Below are positions 6,075 through 6,145 of a DNA stretch of 6,145 nucleotides, one piece after another. Below the pieces are notes generated by a model. That model did not search any database, was not told where the DNA came from, and saw only the letters and a list, made by a program, of their open reading frames with translations. Source of the DNA: Planctomycetota bacterium (GTDB taxonomy: Bacteria; Planctomycetota; UBA8742; SKZP01). The DNA lies in NCBI GenBank assembly GCA_007127275.1, contig SKZP01000116.1:1-6145 (forward strand), read 5' to 3'. Numbering within the stretch: the stretch's first letter is position 1; every line of letters starts with the position of its first letter. The position numbers were made by a program, and so were the translations under genes.

Positions 6075-6145
6075 GGGCGGGTCGAGCGGGCCGCCGGTAG
6101 GCGGTGTACGGGTGACTTGTTCAGCGCTTTGCGTCGGTGCGGAAC

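Larger units (their letters stand above)
5760..6145. other. Region upstream of the DUF4261 gene with no convincing gene
   Basis: I see no confident coding region in these 386 bp. On the minus strand a small dyad, CGCGG-4-CCGCG (5782-5795), lies 37 bp before the GTG start and could be regulatory, but no clear -35/-10 pair was found. Two frames are open to the right edge: a plus frame from ATG at 6054 (30 codons, MHPFESDGRVERAAG...), and a minus frame that ends with TGA at 5937-5939 and runs through the repeat at 5872-6018. Either could be the tip of a neighbouring gene, but neither is supported well enough to call. Confidence 0.45.

Overview
The window is GC-rich bacterial DNA with two clearly supported protein genes facing each other. 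The style of the genes suggests a planctomycete: a very long membrane-anchored protein built only of carboxypeptidase-regulatory-like beta-sandwich repeats, a DUF4261 protein, and intergenic GGGCTTCGCCC-type palindromes. A myxobacterium or another GC-rich environmental lineage is possible. This assignment rests on gene style only and is inference.

Layout. Positions 2-130 look like the last 42 codons of an upstream plus-strand gene. A short leader (131-203) carries two small dyads and a weak ribosome binding site. It leads into the main gene (204-4277, plus), a 1357-residue protein with an N-terminal hydrophobic segment, an acidic linker and about 13 tandem beta modules, and no recognisable catalytic domain. 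After its stop lies a 519-bp convergent intergenic region. This holds a compound inverted-repeat element of about 310 bp: a 27-bp outer inverted repeat with one mismatch, an inner perfect 19-bp inverted repeat, a 16/17-bp tandem repeat and small hairpins. Next comes a minus-strand gene (4797-5744) for a DUF4261-family protein, probably starting at a GTG. The last ~400 bp (5745-6145) has no convincing gene but contains a second imperfect inverted repeat (5872-6018) and a hairpin (6049-6074).

How the parts relate. The two genes converge, so they are not in one operon, and nothing in the sequence links their functions. The upstream fragment and the 1357-residue gene are co-directional with about 73 bp between them and could be co-transcribed. 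The palindromic element between the two 3' ends sits where a bidirectional transcription barrier or an mRNA 3'-end stabiliser would be expected, but it lacks the T-tract of a classical terminator and looks more like a REP/MITE-like genomic repeat. I did not find convincing evidence of a new multi-gene system. The most unusual items are the compound inverted repeat and the catalytic-domain-free array of modules.
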